Positions 30,104 through 39,624 of a stretch of DNA of 64,000 nucleotides are shown here, one piece after another; the first letter of the stretch is position 1, and every line of letters starts with the position of its first letter. The stretch is taken from positions 310,001-374,000 of the forward strand of contig NZ_SIZW01000040.1 of the NCBI RefSeq assembly GCF_009866805.1. Direction: 5' to 3'. A program made the translations under genes and the position numbers. A model generated the notes under the pieces. That model had not been told where the DNA came from and did not search any database. It saw nothing but the letters and a program-made list of their open reading frames with translations. The stretch comes from Schauerella aestuarii. Its GTDB lineage: Bacteria > Pseudomonadota > Gammaproteobacteria > Burkholderiales > Burkholderiaceae_B.

Positions 30104-32903
30104 CCTTCGGCTGGCCGGCCGGTGCAGGCTTTTCGGCCTGCGCGGGCTTGGCCGCTTGGGCGCGTGTGAAATCACCCGCATAAACGCTGCTGAAGTCTTC
30201 AGGCTTCAAATGCGACCGCAACGCCGCGTTGATCTTCTCCGGAGTCAACGCGGCGATTTTTTCGTCCATCTCGGCCGACCAGGCAAACGTGCGTTGCTGC
30301 ACGCGATAGCCCTGCCAGGCGGACACGAGCACGTCGTCTTGCGAGCGGGCCAGACGGCGATAGCTCAGCAACGAGGCGATGCCGTCCTTCACTTCTTCGG
30401 CGGTGAATCCTTCCTTGACGGCGCGCGCCAGCTCTTCATTCACGGCACGTTGCAGACGTTCGCGGTTCTCAGGCGCGTAGATCGCATAGATCGTCCAGTT
30501 GGCGTCCGGCTCGAACGACGACACGGAGAGGTCGCTGCGCACGGTATAGGACAAGCCTTCTTTTTCGCGTACCCGGTTCCATAAGCGCGACGTTTCAGAC
30601 GCGCCCAGCAGATAGTTGGCCACGTACAGGGCGGCATAGTCGGGATCCGTATCCTGCAGCTTCATCGGCACGCGCGACAGGAAGAAGGCATTGGCCTTGT
30701 CCGGCGTGTTGACGTCGAAGGCCTTCGGTACAACGGCGTTGTAGGGGCTCGGGATGCGCGTATAGGTCGGGGCACGTTTCCAGTCGGCCAGGCCGGCCTT
30801 CAACGTGGTCTGGATCGCCTCGGGGTCGAACGCGCCTACGGCCGTGAAGTACACCGACCCGGTACCCACGAACTGGTCGTGGAAGGCCTGCAGCGCTTCG
30901 CGATTCACGGCGCGTACATTCTCGAGCGACTCCTCGAAACTCGGCATGTAGCGCACATCGTCCTTAGGATACGGATTGGCGTAACGGCCCAGCGCCCGCG
31001 CGGCCACCGAGCGCGGCTCGGTCATGCTTTGCTGGATGCTGCTGGCCATCTGGCGCTGATACTCGTCGATCTGATCCTGTGGGAAGTTGGCCTGACGAAT
31101 GATGTCCAGTACCAAAGCCGTCAACTCGGACAGATGCTCGCGCGTGGTGGTCATCGACACCTGCAGATTGCCGGCCATACCGCCGATCGACACCTCGGCT
31201 TGCAACTGATCGAAGCGATCCTGGATCTGTTGGCGGGTAAGGGTAGGCGTGCCGCGCTCGAGCAGATCGGCCATCGCCATGGCGGTCGTGCGCTTGCCGC
31301 GGAACTGATCGAGTTCACCGGACTGCACCAGCAGGCGGGCCTGCACGATGTTGCCGCGCGTGGGCTTGGGCAGCAGGCTCAAGTACACCGGGCCGTTGGG
31401 CAGGTCGAGCTGGGTGCGGCGCGTCTGGCGATCGATGTTGTCCGGTGTGGGATCGAAGGCATCCACGGCCACGAAGCCGGGGTCACCCTTGTAGTCCTTC
31501 AGCAGCGCGTCGATATCGACTGCTGTGGTTGCCGGCGCGCGGGGCGGCTTGACCGTCGGGATATAGCGGCCCGAGGTGCGGTTGCTTTGCAGGAGATAGT
31601 GATTGGCGGCGTTTTGCACGTCTTCGAGCTTGGCATCGCGGCCGCGATCGCGATGCAGGAAGAACAGGCGCCAGTCGCCCGCAGCCACCGACTCCGACAA
31701 TGCCGCACCAACCTGCTCGGGATCGCTATAAATACGCTGCCAACTCGTCATGAACTTGCTGCGGGCGCGCTCGAGCTCTTCATTCGTAAACGGCTTGGCC
31801 GACAGATTTTCCAGCGTTGTCGTCAGCGTATTGAGTGCGCGGTCGGCATCCATGCCAGGCTCGAGCTGCGCGGCGAACAGTGTCATGCCGGGGTCGAACT
31901 GCGTCATCGTGTAGCCGAACACGCTGGCGGCTTCCTTCGTGGGCACCATGGCGTGATACAGGCGGCCGGACGGCGTATCGCCCAGAATCGTATTGGCCAG
32001 ATCGAACGGTACGAAGGCGGGATCGGCGGCCGACGGGATGTGGTACATCGCTGCGACGATCGGCACGCCGCCCGCGCGGCGCAGCGTCACACTGCGCTCG
32101 CCATCCTGCACGGGCTCGACGGTATAGAGCCGGGGAAGCGTGCGCTCGGGACGCGGAATCTTGCCGAAGGCCTGTGCCACGGTCTTGAGCGTGGCTGCGG
32201 GGTCGAATTTCCCGGTCACGATCAATACGGCATTATCAGGCTGGTAATACAGCCGATAAAACGCCTGCAGGCGCCCGATGTCGACGTTCTCCACATCCGA
32301 GCGTGCGCCAATCGTGCTCTTGCCGTAGTTGTGCCACTCGTAGGCCGACGCTTCCATGCGCTGCATCAGCACGCGGAAAGGATTGTTCTCGCCGCTTTCC
32401 ATCTCATTGCGGACCACGGTCATTTCAGAGTCCAGGTCTTCGCGCGCAATCAGCGAATTGACCATGGCATCGGCTTGCCAACCGAGGTACCACTCCAGAT
32501 TTTCGCTATTGGCGGCAAAGCTGGCGTAGTAATTGGTGCGATCGCTGGAGGTTGAGCCGTTGGCCTGCAGGCCGCGGCGCGACATTTCGCCCAGCGCATT
32601 GCGGGTCGTGGCCGTGCCCTTGAAAAGCAGGTGCTCCAGCAAGTGCGCCATGCCCGTTTCGCCATAGTTCTCGTGCCGCGAGCCGACCAGGTAGGTCATG
32701 TTGACCGTCGTGGTGGGCTTGGAGGCGTCGGGTGCGAACAGTATCCGCAAGCCGTTTTCGAGCCGGTATTCGGTCACGCCTTCGACCGCGGGGCCTTGCG
32801 TGATACCGGTTGGCACTTCCGCCGCAATGACGGAACCTCCTAGAAACGTGGCAACGAAGGCCGCCGATAAACGGCGCACCAGCACGGCAAAGGACAGTGG
32901 CAT
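30096..32903 (-). CDS. M16 family zinc metallopeptidase, two-domain, exported
   Basis: A periplasmic or membrane-associated peptidase of 935 residues. An N-terminal signal segment ([21 protein letters not shown]) precedes the first M16 domain with the inverted zinc motif H87-L-L-E90-H91 and downstream E167. The C-terminal M16 half (about 480-900) lacks HxxEH, having MADLLERG at the equivalent place, as in inactive partner domains. Ala/Pro/Lys-rich residues close the protein. The ATG at 32903 was chosen over one 22 codons upstream because it gives a normal signal peptide and has GGAA upstream. Confidence 0.9.
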   Translation of the reverse strand: MPLSFAVLVRRLSAAFVATFLGGSVIAAEVPTGITQGPAVEGVTEYRLENGLRILFAPDASKPTTTVNMTYLVGSRHENYGETGMAHLLEHLLFKGTATTRNALGEMSRRGLQANGSTSSDRTNYYASFAANSENLEWYLGWQADAMVNSLIAREDLDSEMTVVRNEMESGENNPFRVLMQRMEASAYEWHNYGKSTIGARSDVENVDIGRLQAFYRLYYQPDNAVLIVTGKFDPAATLKTVAQAFGKIPRPERTLPRLYTVEPVQDGERSVTLRRAGGVPIVAAMYHIPSAADPAFVPFDLANTILGDTPSGRLYHAMVPTKEAASVFGYTMTQFDPGMTLFAAQLEPGMDADRALNTLTTTLENLSAKPFTNEELERARSKFMTSWQRIYSDPEQVGAALSESVAAGDWRLFFLHRDRGRDAKLEDVQNAANHYLLQSNRTSGRYIPTVKPPRAPATTAVDIDALLKDYKGDPGFVAVDAFDPTPDNIDRQTRRTQLDLPNGPVYLSLLPKPTRGNIVQARLLVQSGELDQFRGKRTTAMAMADLLERGTPTLTRQQIQDRFDQLQAEVSIGGMAGNLQVSMTTTREHLSELTALVLDIIRQANFPQDQIDEYQRQMASSIQQSMTEPRSVAARALGRYANPYPKDDVRYMPSFEESLENVRAVNREALQAFHDQFVGTGSVYFTAVGAFDPEAIQTTLKAGLADWKRAPTYTRIPSPYNAVVPKAFDVNTPDKANAFFLSRVPMKLQDTDPDYAALYVANYLLGASETSRLWNRVREKEGLSYTVRSDLSVSSFEPDANWTIYAIYAPENRERLQRAVNEELARAVKEGFTAEEVKDGIASLLSYRRLARSQDDVLVSAWQGYRVQQRTFAWSAEMDEKIAALTPEKINAALRSHLKPEDFSSVYAGDFTRAQAAKPAQAEKPAPAGQPKVN

Positions 32904-33261
32904 GAATCGAATTCCGAGAGAACGTATGTGCTTGGAGTGTATACGGCGACTTCCGTTCGCTTTATTCATGTGGCGAAGCGTGAAAAGATTCCCGCTCAGA
33001 CTCTTTATTTTGTTGCGCTATATGCCGAAATATTTCCTTAGCCCGGTGGCTGAATTGTCTCGATACGGTTACAGCTAGCCGAACCGCCCGGGATTGAGTA
33101 GCCTGAATTGGCATTCAGCGCCGGTCTTTCTAGCAGGTGCGCCGCCGCTCTAGGGCATCCAGGCGCAGTCCAAAATTCCTGCTGTTGGCATACACCGTCT
33201 TCCGACGCTGCTCGCGCTCTATGCGGTGGCATCGTGCCGCCGCGTCAACCCGGAGAGCCCC
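32904..33261. other. Intergenic region between the M16 gene and a hypothetical gene
   Basis: About 360 bp between divergent genes. It should hold both promoters, and its left end could encode a 22-residue extension of the M16 protein. I see no convincing promoter pair, repeat or further gene in it. Confidence 0.4.
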
Positions 33262-33606
33262 ATGCTGACTGAAATCGTCACGCGTGCTTTATCCCAATTG
33301 ACAGGCCGTTCACTGCAATCGTCCAACCTGAAAGGGCATTTTCGCTATGCCTATGCCAGCGATGATGGCAAGTACGTCGCGCTGGTGTTGCACGATCGCA
33401 AAACCTATGTGGTCGATGTGGCCGATGGCCGGTTTTGCGCAGAAGGTGCCGTAACACCCTGCGGTTTCAAAGGACATGTGCTGGAAGTGGAAGGCGATTT
33501 GCCGGGCCGCTTGACGCATGCTCCTTACGTCGAGCATTTCGAACTCGATCTCGATCAGGACGCGTTGAACTGGCGGCATTGCCCGCAGCAGCGCGAAGCC
33601 GCCTGA
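33262..33606 (+). CDS. Hypothetical protein
   Basis: A 114-residue protein with no signal peptide or membrane segment. It begins MLTEIVTRALSQLTGRSLQSSNL and contains DDGKYVALVLHDRKTYVVDVADGRF and a Cys pair (FCAEGAVTPC). Composition and codon use look like a normal gene, and GGAGAG stands before the ATG at 33262. I do not recognise a family. It faces the VWA gene, 43 bp away. Confidence 0.65.
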   Translation: MLTEIVTRALSQLTGRSLQSSNLKGHFRYAYASDDGKYVALVLHDRKTYVVDVADGRFCAEGAVTPCGFKGHVLEVEGDLPGRLTHAPYVEHFELDLDQDALNWRHCPQQREAA

Positions 33607-33649
33607 CGACCGGGGAGCCGCGCCGATCGCCGGCGCGAGGCTCCCATTT

Positions 33650-34822
33650 CTATTTTGCGAGGTGCCGCATCGCTTGTTCAAGCCCGGCAACCGTGACCGG
33701 AAACATCCGGTCGTGCATGATTTCGCGCATCAATGCAATCGATTGACGATACTGCCAGGATGCAGCCGATTCTGGATTCAGCCACACCGATTTCGGCCAT
33801 TGTTCCAGCAACCGCTGCATCCAGGTCGCGCCGGGTTCTTTGTTGTAATGCTCGACCGAGCCTCCCGGCTGCATGATTTCATAAGGGCTCATCGTGGCGT
33901 CACCCACAATGATCAGCCGCCAGTCCGCGTTGTACTTGCGCAGCACATCCCACGTGTCAGCCCGTTCGCTTTGACGGCGGCTATTGCTTTGCCACAGCGA
34001 CTCATAGGGACAGTTGTGGAAGTAATACACCTCGAGATGCCGAAATTCGCTGCGCGCCGCCGAAAACAGCTCTTCGATACGGGCAATGTGGTCGTCCATG
34101 CTGCCGCCCACGTCCAGCAGCATCAGTACTTTCACGGTGTTGCGGCGTTCGGGCACCATCTGAAGGTCGAGGTATCCGGCATTGCGCGCGGTGCCTGCAA
34201 TCGTGCCGTCCAGATCCAGCTCCATCTCGGCGCCTTGCCGGGCAAAGCGCCGCAAACGGCGTAACGCGACCTTGAAGTTGCGCGTACCCAGCTCGAGCTG
34301 ATCGTCGTAGTCGCGAAAGGTGCGCATGTCCCACACCTTGACTGCGCTGCGATTGCCCGACGACTGCCCGCCGATGCGGATGCCTTCGGGGTGGTAGCCG
34401 CCATTGCCGAAGGGCGACGTGCCACCGGTGCCGATCCATTTGTTGCCGCCTTCGTGGCGGCCTTTCTGGTCTTCCAGCCGTTGCTTCAAACGTTCCATCA
34501 GCTCGTCCCAACCGAGCTTCTCGGCGGCCGCTTTCTGCTCGTCGCTGAGTTCGCGTTGCAACTGCTTGATCAGCCAGTCGAGCGGAATGTCCTTGGCCGG
34601 CGGCAGTTTGGCTTCCAGGCCTTTGTAGAACGATCCGAATGCCGCATCGAAGCGGTCGTAGTAGCTCTCGTCCTTGACCAAGGCGATGCGCGACAAATAA
34701 TAGAAGTCGTCGAGCGACGGCCCCATCACACCGTGCCGCAACGCGTCGAGCAGCGATAGATACTCTCTGACGGAGACCGGCAGGCGGTGGGCACGCAGAT
34801 GGAAAAAGAAGTCAACGAGCAT
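33650..34822 (-). CDS. VWA-domain protein, CoxE-like
   Basis: A 390-residue cytoplasmic protein with a helical N-terminal half and a C-terminal von Willebrand A-type domain. The metal site that is DxSxS in typical VWA domains reads DVGGS here (D237-S241), which I believe is usual for this CoxE-like subgroup. It is preceded by a MoxR AAA+ ATPase gene 20 bp upstream. MoxR and VWA proteins work as pairs in cofactor insertion and complex assembly. The substrate complex is unknown; small cytochromes c lie next door. Confidence 0.88.
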   Translation of the reverse strand: MLVDFFFHLRAHRLPVSVREYLSLLDALRHGVMGPSLDDFYYLSRIALVKDESYYDRFDAAFGSFYKGLEAKLPPAKDIPLDWLIKQLQRELSDEQKAAAEKLGWDELMERLKQRLEDQKGRHEGGNKWIGTGGTSPFGNGGYHPEGIRIGGQSSGNRSAVKVWDMRTFRDYDDQLELGTRNFKVALRRLRRFARQGAEMELDLDGTIAGTARNAGYLDLQMVPERRNTVKVLMLLDVGGSMDDHIARIEELFSAARSEFRHLEVYYFHNCPYESLWQSNSRRQSERADTWDVLRKYNADWRLIIVGDATMSPYEIMQPGGSVEHYNKEPGATWMQRLLEQWPKSVWLNPESAASWQYRQSIALMREIMHDRMFPVTVAGLEQAMRHLAK

Positions 34823-34842
34823 GGGTGGCCCTGATTGAGAAC

Positions 34843-35718
34843 TTAACGGCGCTGACCGGTGCGGGTCATGGCCGCCAGGCGTTCGAGCAAATGCAGATCC
34901 TGCTCGTTCTTGAGCAACGCGCCGGCAAGCTTGGGCAGAGCGTCTTTCGAGGCCTGGGCCAGGTCTTCAGCGCTGACGTCCTCGGCCAGGAGCAGACGCA
35001 GCCAGTCGATGAGTTCGGAGGTCGACGGCTTCTTCTTGAGTCCGGGCGCCTCGCGCAGGCCGAAGAACGTGTCCAGCGCGGCGCGCATCACGTCTTGCTT
35101 CAGATCCGGGAAATGCACGCCCACGATGTCGCGCATCGTGTCGCGGTCGGGGAAGCGGATGTAGTGGAAGAAACAGCGACGCAGGAAGGCGTCCGGCAGG
35201 TCTTTTTCATTGTTCGACGTGATGATCACCAGCGGACGATTGACGGCCTTGATGGTCTCCCGGGTCTCGTAGACATGAAATTCCATGCGATCGAGCTCGC
35301 GCAGCAGATCGTTGGGGAATTCGATATCGGCCTTATCGATTTCATCGATCAGCAGCACCACGGGCTCGTCGGCCTGAAAGGCTTCCCAGAGCACGCCCCG
35401 GATGATGTAGTTGCGGATATCCCGCACCTTTTCGTCGCCCAGTTGCGAGTCGCGCAGCCGCGACACCGCATCGTATTCGTACAGCCCCTGGTGGGCTTTG
35501 GTGGTGGACTTGATGTGCCATTGCAGCAGCGGCCGATCCAGTGCCGCAGCGACCTCTTCGGCCAGCATCGTTTTACCGGTGCCGGGTTCGCCCTTGATCA
35601 ACAACGGGCGTTGCAGCGTCAATGCCGCATTGACGGCAAGCTTGAGATCGTCGGTGGCAACGTAGCGCTCGCTGCCTTCGAAGCGGGCGGCGGTCGTGGA
35701 CGGGGGATTCAGCGGCAT
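34843..35718 (-). CDS. MoxR-family AAA+ ATPase
   Basis: A 291-residue chaperone-like ATPase with Walker A GEPGTGKT (43-50), Walker B VVLLIDEIDKAD, sensor 1 ITSNNEKDLPDAFLRRC and sensor 2 further on. MoxR ATPases remodel or mature partner enzymes together with VWA proteins, and the partner gene follows directly. The ATG at 35718 was chosen because the 33 additional upstream codons run into the promoter area of the divergent cytochrome gene and look non-coding. Confidence 0.92.
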   Translation of the reverse strand: MPLNPPSTTAARFEGSERYVATDDLKLAVNAALTLQRPLLIKGEPGTGKTMLAEEVAAALDRPLLQWHIKSTTKAHQGLYEYDAVSRLRDSQLGDEKVRDIRNYIIRGVLWEAFQADEPVVLLIDEIDKADIEFPNDLLRELDRMEFHVYETRETIKAVNRPLVIITSNNEKDLPDAFLRRCFFHYIRFPDRDTMRDIVGVHFPDLKQDVMRAALDTFFGLREAPGLKKKPSTSELIDWLRLLLAEDVSAEDLAQASKDALPKLAGALLKNEQDLHLLERLAAMTRTGQRR

Positions 35719-35855
35719 GGGGGCAAGCTCGTGTGAGAATGTCGCACGGTGCGCGACGGCGGGCGGAATGTGCGGACAATTATCGTACAATCCGAGGTGT
35801 TTTGCGGCCGGGTGCACGCCCGGAAACGACTACAGCCATAATAAGAGACATCTTC

Positions 35856-36209
35856 ATGAAGTTGCGAAACCCTATGATGCGCATGGTGTCATCGATAACT
35901 TTGGCCGGATCCTGTTTGATCGCGGGCCAGACGTTCGCCGCCGATGCGCCCCCGGTCGGCAATGTTCAAGCGGCCCGCGACAAGATCTCCATGTGTATCG
36001 GCTGCCATGGGATTCCCGGCTACAAGGCAACGTTTCCCGAGCTGTACCACGTCCCGATGATCGCCGGTCAGAACGCGAAGTACATCGAAGCCGCACTCAA
36101 CGAATACAAAAAGGGATCGCGCTCGCATCCGACCATGGACGCCATCGCCGGCAGCCTGTCCGACCAGGACATTGCCGATCTGGCCGCCTACTACGCCGAT
36201 CTCAAATAA
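35856..36209 (+). CDS. Small exported c-type cytochrome
   Basis: A 117-residue periplasmic class I cytochrome c. A signal peptide (VSSITLAGSCLIAGQTFA-ADAPP) is followed by a haem motif C47-IGC-H51 and a VPMIAGQ segment that probably carries the axial methionine; SLSDQDIADLAAYYADLK is the typical C-terminal helix. It resembles cytochrome c4/c553-type single-haem proteins. A second cytochrome gene follows 13 bp later. It probably carries electrons to a terminal oxidase. Confidence 0.9.
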   Translation: MKLRNPMMRMVSSITLAGSCLIAGQTFAADAPPVGNVQAARDKISMCIGCHGIPGYKATFPELYHVPMIAGQNAKYIEAALNEYKKGSRSHPTMDAIAGSLSDQDIADLAAYYADLK

Positions 36210-36222
36210 ACCGGGGGCACAC

Positions 36223-36585
36223 ATGAAACGCTACACCGTTGCCCTCGCGGGCGCCGTACTGGCCATGGCCGGTTTGTCGGCCCAGGCCGCCGATCTCAAC
36301 GCCGGCAAGGCGATCTTCGAGAAACTGAACTGTGCCTCGTGCCATGGCGCCGATGCGCGCACCTCGGTCGATCCGTCGTATCCGATCTTAGCCGGTCAAC
36401 ATGCCGATTATCTGGCGCATGCGCTGAAAGCCTACCAGCGCGGCGCATCGGGCGCACCGGCCACGGCCAATGCGCGCAAGAACCCCATCATGGGCGCCTT
36501 CGCCACGCAGTTGTCCGCCGAAGACATCGCCAACGTATCGGCGTGGCTGGCCGCGCAACCGGGGCCGCTCGGCGTACGCCGCTGA
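36223..36585 (+). CDS. Small exported c-type cytochrome (second)
   Basis: A 120-residue periplasmic cytochrome c with signal peptide ending SAQA-ADLN, haem motif C37-ASC-H41 and a likely methionine ligand in NPIMGAFA. It is similar in plan to the preceding cytochrome, so the pair may have arisen by duplication or act as a two-step relay. The ATG is 13 bp after the upstream stop, with a GGGGG run as ribosome site. Confidence 0.9.
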   Translation: MKRYTVALAGAVLAMAGLSAQAADLNAGKAIFEKLNCASCHGADARTSVDPSYPILAGQHADYLAHALKAYQRGASGAPATANARKNPIMGAFATQLSAEDIANVSAWLAAQPGPLGVRR

Positions 36586-36592
36586 CCTCACA

Positions 36593-36626
36593 CCGATGAC
36601 CTCACCGCTGCGGACCGGGTCATCGG
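36593..36626 (+). terminator. Hairpin after the cytochrome genes
   Basis: Perfect 9-bp arms CCGATGACC/GGTCATCGG with a 16-base loop, starting 7 bp after the stop codon. There is no T-tract, so it may be a 3' stabilising hairpin rather than a true terminator. Confidence 0.45.
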
Positions 36627-36813
36627 CCCCAGCGTGTACGCGCGACAATCCACATTGGATTATGAAGTTCTCCTCATAAGCCCATGCGGATTTTGCAGTC
36701 TAGTCGCACGGAACGATCATCGGTAAATTCGCTCTCACAGGTTCAGCTGTTCGTCAGCAGCCCGGAGCCGCGCATCATGCGCCGTTCGATCGGGTGATCA
36801 GAGAGGAGTACCG

Positions 36814-37038
36814 ATGCGTTCAAAGCGGGCTAGCGCCACCAGTCATTACGAGATTCCGTCGCAATACTTTGCCGGCAATCCAAATAGTCGCGCCTGGGTG
36901 CCGTCGGTGTCGGCTGACGATGAGGCGGACGTCATGGTGACGCCTCGCCCTGCGGCGATGAGCCAGTCGTCGCGGATGCAGGGTGCCAGCCGCTACGCGG
37001 CGGCGGGCCGCGCCACGTTGTCCGAGCCGATGTGCTGA
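36814..37038 (+). CDS. Possible small protein of unknown function
   Basis: A 74-residue frame with a good ribosome site (GAGAGGAG seven bases before the ATG) in an otherwise empty 530-bp gap. The product is polar, Ser/Ala/Arg-rich, with EIPSQYFAGNPNSRAW and no membrane segment or family I know. The ribosome site and isolated position support it; length and composition do not prove it. Confidence 0.4.
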   Translation: MRSKRASATSHYEIPSQYFAGNPNSRAWVPSVSADDEADVMVTPRPAAMSQSSRMQGASRYAAAGRATLSEPMC

Positions 37039-37116
37039 ATGCTGCGGATTCTGTATGGCGTCGCGCCGGCGGACGCGGCAGAACATGACAGCGGCGGCCG
37101 GAACCGCCTTTTCTGA

Positions 37117-37542
37117 TCAACGACCGGCGCGTTGCCGGATCAGATCGATGTAGGTGTCGCTATCCAGCGGCGTTCCCAGGCGCTGCGCTTCCCACACCAC
37201 CTGGCCCAGACACTCCATGATTTCATGCGCGGCCTCGTGCGCGTTGGTCTTGCCGACCAACTGCTGGTACGCGGCGCGGATGCCGGGCGGATGATCGATC
37301 GACAGTTGCTCGGCGATCGCCAGGTGCATCGACATGTGCAGGAAAGGGTTGGTGCGGCCCTTCTCGACCGAATACTCGGCCGTCATCGCTTCGGGATGTT
37401 CGAGGTCGCCGTGATACTCGGGATGCTCGATCATCCAGTCAAGCGCAATGGCTTCCAGCGGGGTCAGCACCTCATGCGCGCGGTGCTTGCGCCAGGTGCC
37501 GGTGAAGAACTCGCGAACCTGGTCGCGGGAGGGATTGAACAT
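37117..37542 (-). CDS. DUF1841 family protein
   Basis: A 141-residue cytoplasmic protein of unknown function. Family features are [13 protein letters not shown] at the start, [44 protein letters not shown] and [20 protein letters not shown]. The ATG at 37542 was preferred to a much longer frame because it is the family start. It is divergent from icd, which starts 133 bp away. Confidence 0.9.
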   Translation of the reverse strand: MFNPSRDQVREFFTGTWRKHRAHEVLTPLEAIALDWMIEHPEYHGDLEHPEAMTAEYSVEKGRTNPFLHMSMHLAIAEQLSIDHPPGIRAAYQQLVGKTNAHEAAHEIMECLGQVVWEAQRLGTPLDSDTYIDLIRQRAGR

Positions 37543-37675
37543 AACGATCGATGCATACGGATGGAATGGGATCATTTTACGCCTGCGTCCAGGCCGGCGC
37601 GCGGAAGCAGGCACGATGCGGGATAGAATCGCAGGCAGCATCGCATCACTCGAATACCTGGAGCCGCCGAGCATC

Positions 37676-38932
37676 ATGTCCTACCAACATATCCAAGTGC
37701 CTGAAAGCGGCGAAAAGATCACGCTCAACGCCGACTTTTCGCTCAACGTGCCGGATCACGTCGTCATTCCCTTTATCGAAGGCGATGGGACCGGGGCGGA
37801 CATCACTCCCGTCATGAAAACGGTTGTCGACGCTGCGGTGGCCAAGGCCTATGGTGACGACCGCCGCATCCACTGGATGGAAGTCTTCGCTGGCGAGAAG
37901 GCCACGCAGATCTACGGGCCCGACGTATGGTTGCCGGCCGAAACGCTTGATGCCGTGCGTGAGTATGTGGTCTCGATCAAGGGCCCGCTCGGCACGCCCG
38001 CGGGGGGCGCGATCCGGTCGCTCAACGTGGCGTTGCGCCAGCAACTCGATCTCTATGCCTGCTTGCGGCCGGCGCGTTATTTCAAGGGCGTGCCGTCGCC
38101 GCTGCGCCAGCCTGAGAAAACCGACATGGTGGTTTTCCGTGAGAACTCGGAAGATATCTATGCCGGCATCGAGTTCATGGCCGAAAGCGAGCAGGCGCGT
38201 CAGTTGGTCGAGTTTCTGCAGAATACGCTGGGTGCCAGCAAGATTCGTTTTCCCGACACCTCTTCGATCGGCATCAAGCCGGTATCGCGCGAAGGCACCG
38301 AGCGGCTGGTGCGCAAGGCGGTGCAGTACGCCCTGTCCAACGATCGCTCGTCGATCACGCTCGTGCACAAGGGCAATATCATGAAATTCACGGAGGGCGG
38401 CTTCCGTGACTGGGGCTACGAACTGCTGCAGAAAGAGTTCGATGCGCAGGTGATCGATGGCGGTCCGTGGTGCAAGCTCAAGAACCCGCGCACAGGCCGC
38501 GACATTATCGTCAAGGATATGTTCGTGGATGCGTTTCTGCAGCAGAGTCTCGTGCGCCCGCGCGACTTCGACGTGATCGCCACAATGAATTTGAACGGCG
38601 ACTACATTTCGGCGGCGCTTGCTGCGCAAGTGGGCGGTATCGGCATTTCGCCGGGTGCCAACCTGTCCGATACGGTGGCGATGTTCGAAGCCACGCACGG
38701 CACAGCACCGAAGTATGCCGGCAAGGACTACGTCAATCCGGGATCGGAGATCCTGTCGGCCGCCATGATGCTGCGTCATATCGGCTGGGTCGAAGCATCC
38801 GATCTGATTATCGCCAGCATGGAGAAATCGATCCTGTCCAAGAAAGTCACGTACGACTTCGCCCGGCTGCTCGAAGGCGCGGCGCAGGTGTCGTGCTCGG
38901 GTTTCGGCCAGGTCATGATCGACAACCTGTGA
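37676..38932 (+). CDS. icd: Isocitrate dehydrogenase (NADP+)
   Basis: TCA-cycle enzyme converting isocitrate to 2-oxoglutarate. The 418-residue protein has [22 protein letters not shown] (equivalent to the regulatory Ser113 region of E. coli Icd), [40 protein letters not shown] and [17 protein letters not shown]. Length and order are those of the E. coli-type NADP enzyme. The ATG at 37676 removes 76 codons of non-coding leader. Confidence 0.96.
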   Translation: MSYQHIQVPESGEKITLNADFSLNVPDHVVIPFIEGDGTGADITPVMKTVVDAAVAKAYGDDRRIHWMEVFAGEKATQIYGPDVWLPAETLDAVREYVVSIKGPLGTPAGGAIRSLNVALRQQLDLYACLRPARYFKGVPSPLRQPEKTDMVVFRENSEDIYAGIEFMAESEQARQLVEFLQNTLGASKIRFPDTSSIGIKPVSREGTERLVRKAVQYALSNDRSSITLVHKGNIMKFTEGGFRDWGYELLQKEFDAQVIDGGPWCKLKNPRTGRDIIVKDMFVDAFLQQSLVRPRDFDVIATMNLNGDYISAALAAQVGGIGISPGANLSDTVAMFEATHGTAPKYAGKDYVNPGSEILSAAMMLRHIGWVEASDLIIASMEKSILSKKVTYDFARLLEGAAQVSCSGFGQVMIDNL

Positions 38933-38966
38933 TGCGCATGTCAATCCAATCTCGCCGAGGACGTTC

Positions 38967-39539
38967 ATGAAGTTCAAGATGGCAGAGCATTCGGTGTTTG
39001 CCATACTGTTGCGCAAGCCCTGGTGGATCAGCGGTCTGATTGCGGTCGCCGTTACCGCAGTATCGGTGCTGGCGCTGCCGCCGGTGGTCAAGCCGGCCGG
39101 GTTTTTTGCGGCCATTCCATTCTTTGCCATTGCCGGCATATCGGCCTGGAAGCGGCGCCATCTGCCGTCGGCGGCCAAGGTCGAAGCGGTCACGACCACC
39201 GTGTCCGCCATGCCCTGGAGCACGTTTGCCCAGGCCCTGCAGGCGGGCTTCGAGCGCGACGGCAGTACCGTCAAACGTTTGGATGGGGCACGGGCCGATT
39301 TTGAATTGACCCGCGCCGGTCACACGGCGGTGGTGAGCGCCCGGCGCTGGAAGGCGGCGCGTACCGGCGTCGAACCGTTGCGCGCGCTGCTGGCCGAGAC
39401 GCGCTCGCGCGGCGCCAACGAAAGCATTTACGTCAGCGTGAACGAGATCAGCGATACCGCACGCACGTTCGCGCGCGACAACCGCATCAGCGTGATTGCG
39501 GCAGCCGAAATTGCACGTTTGATGCCCGAACTGAAGTAG
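38967..39539 (+). CDS. Membrane-anchored Mrr-like (restriction endonuclease-like) protein with degenerate active site
   Basis: A 190-residue protein with two N-terminal membrane segments (about 20-38 and 43-60) and a cytoplasmic Mrr-like domain. The expected D...QxKRWK signature reads D111 (RADFEL) then S124-A-R126-R-W-K129, so the catalytic Q/E and K are replaced by Ser and Arg. The fold could still bind DNA or protein. It follows icd by 34 bp with a CGAGGA ribosome site and precedes cbpA. Nuclease activity is doubtful; function unknown. Confidence 0.75.
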   Translation: MKFKMAEHSVFAILLRKPWWISGLIAVAVTAVSVLALPPVVKPAGFFAAIPFFAIAGISAWKRRHLPSAAKVEAVTTTVSAMPWSTFAQALQAGFERDGSTVKRLDGARADFELTRAGHTAVVSARRWKAARTGVEPLRALLAETRSRGANESIYVSVNEISDTARTFARDNRISVIAAAEIARLMPELK

Positions 39540-39624
39540 CGCCCGGGCCGCGACCAAGCGGCGCGCGGCGTGGTTTTTGCGCGGCGTCTGCCGTATGCTG
39601 TGAGCAGGCTCTGTGGATGGACTC

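Noticed and set aside
30879-32555. A 558-codon open frame antisense to the M16 peptidase gene
   Set aside because: Shadow frame; the opposite strand has clear zinc-site motifs and signal peptide.
37646-39274. A 542-codon open frame antisense to icd and its neighbour
   Set aside because: It spans two real genes and their spacer, which no genuine gene would do.
38967-39539. A type IV restriction system
   Set aside because: Catalytic residues are replaced, the protein is membrane-anchored, and the neighbours are housekeeping genes.
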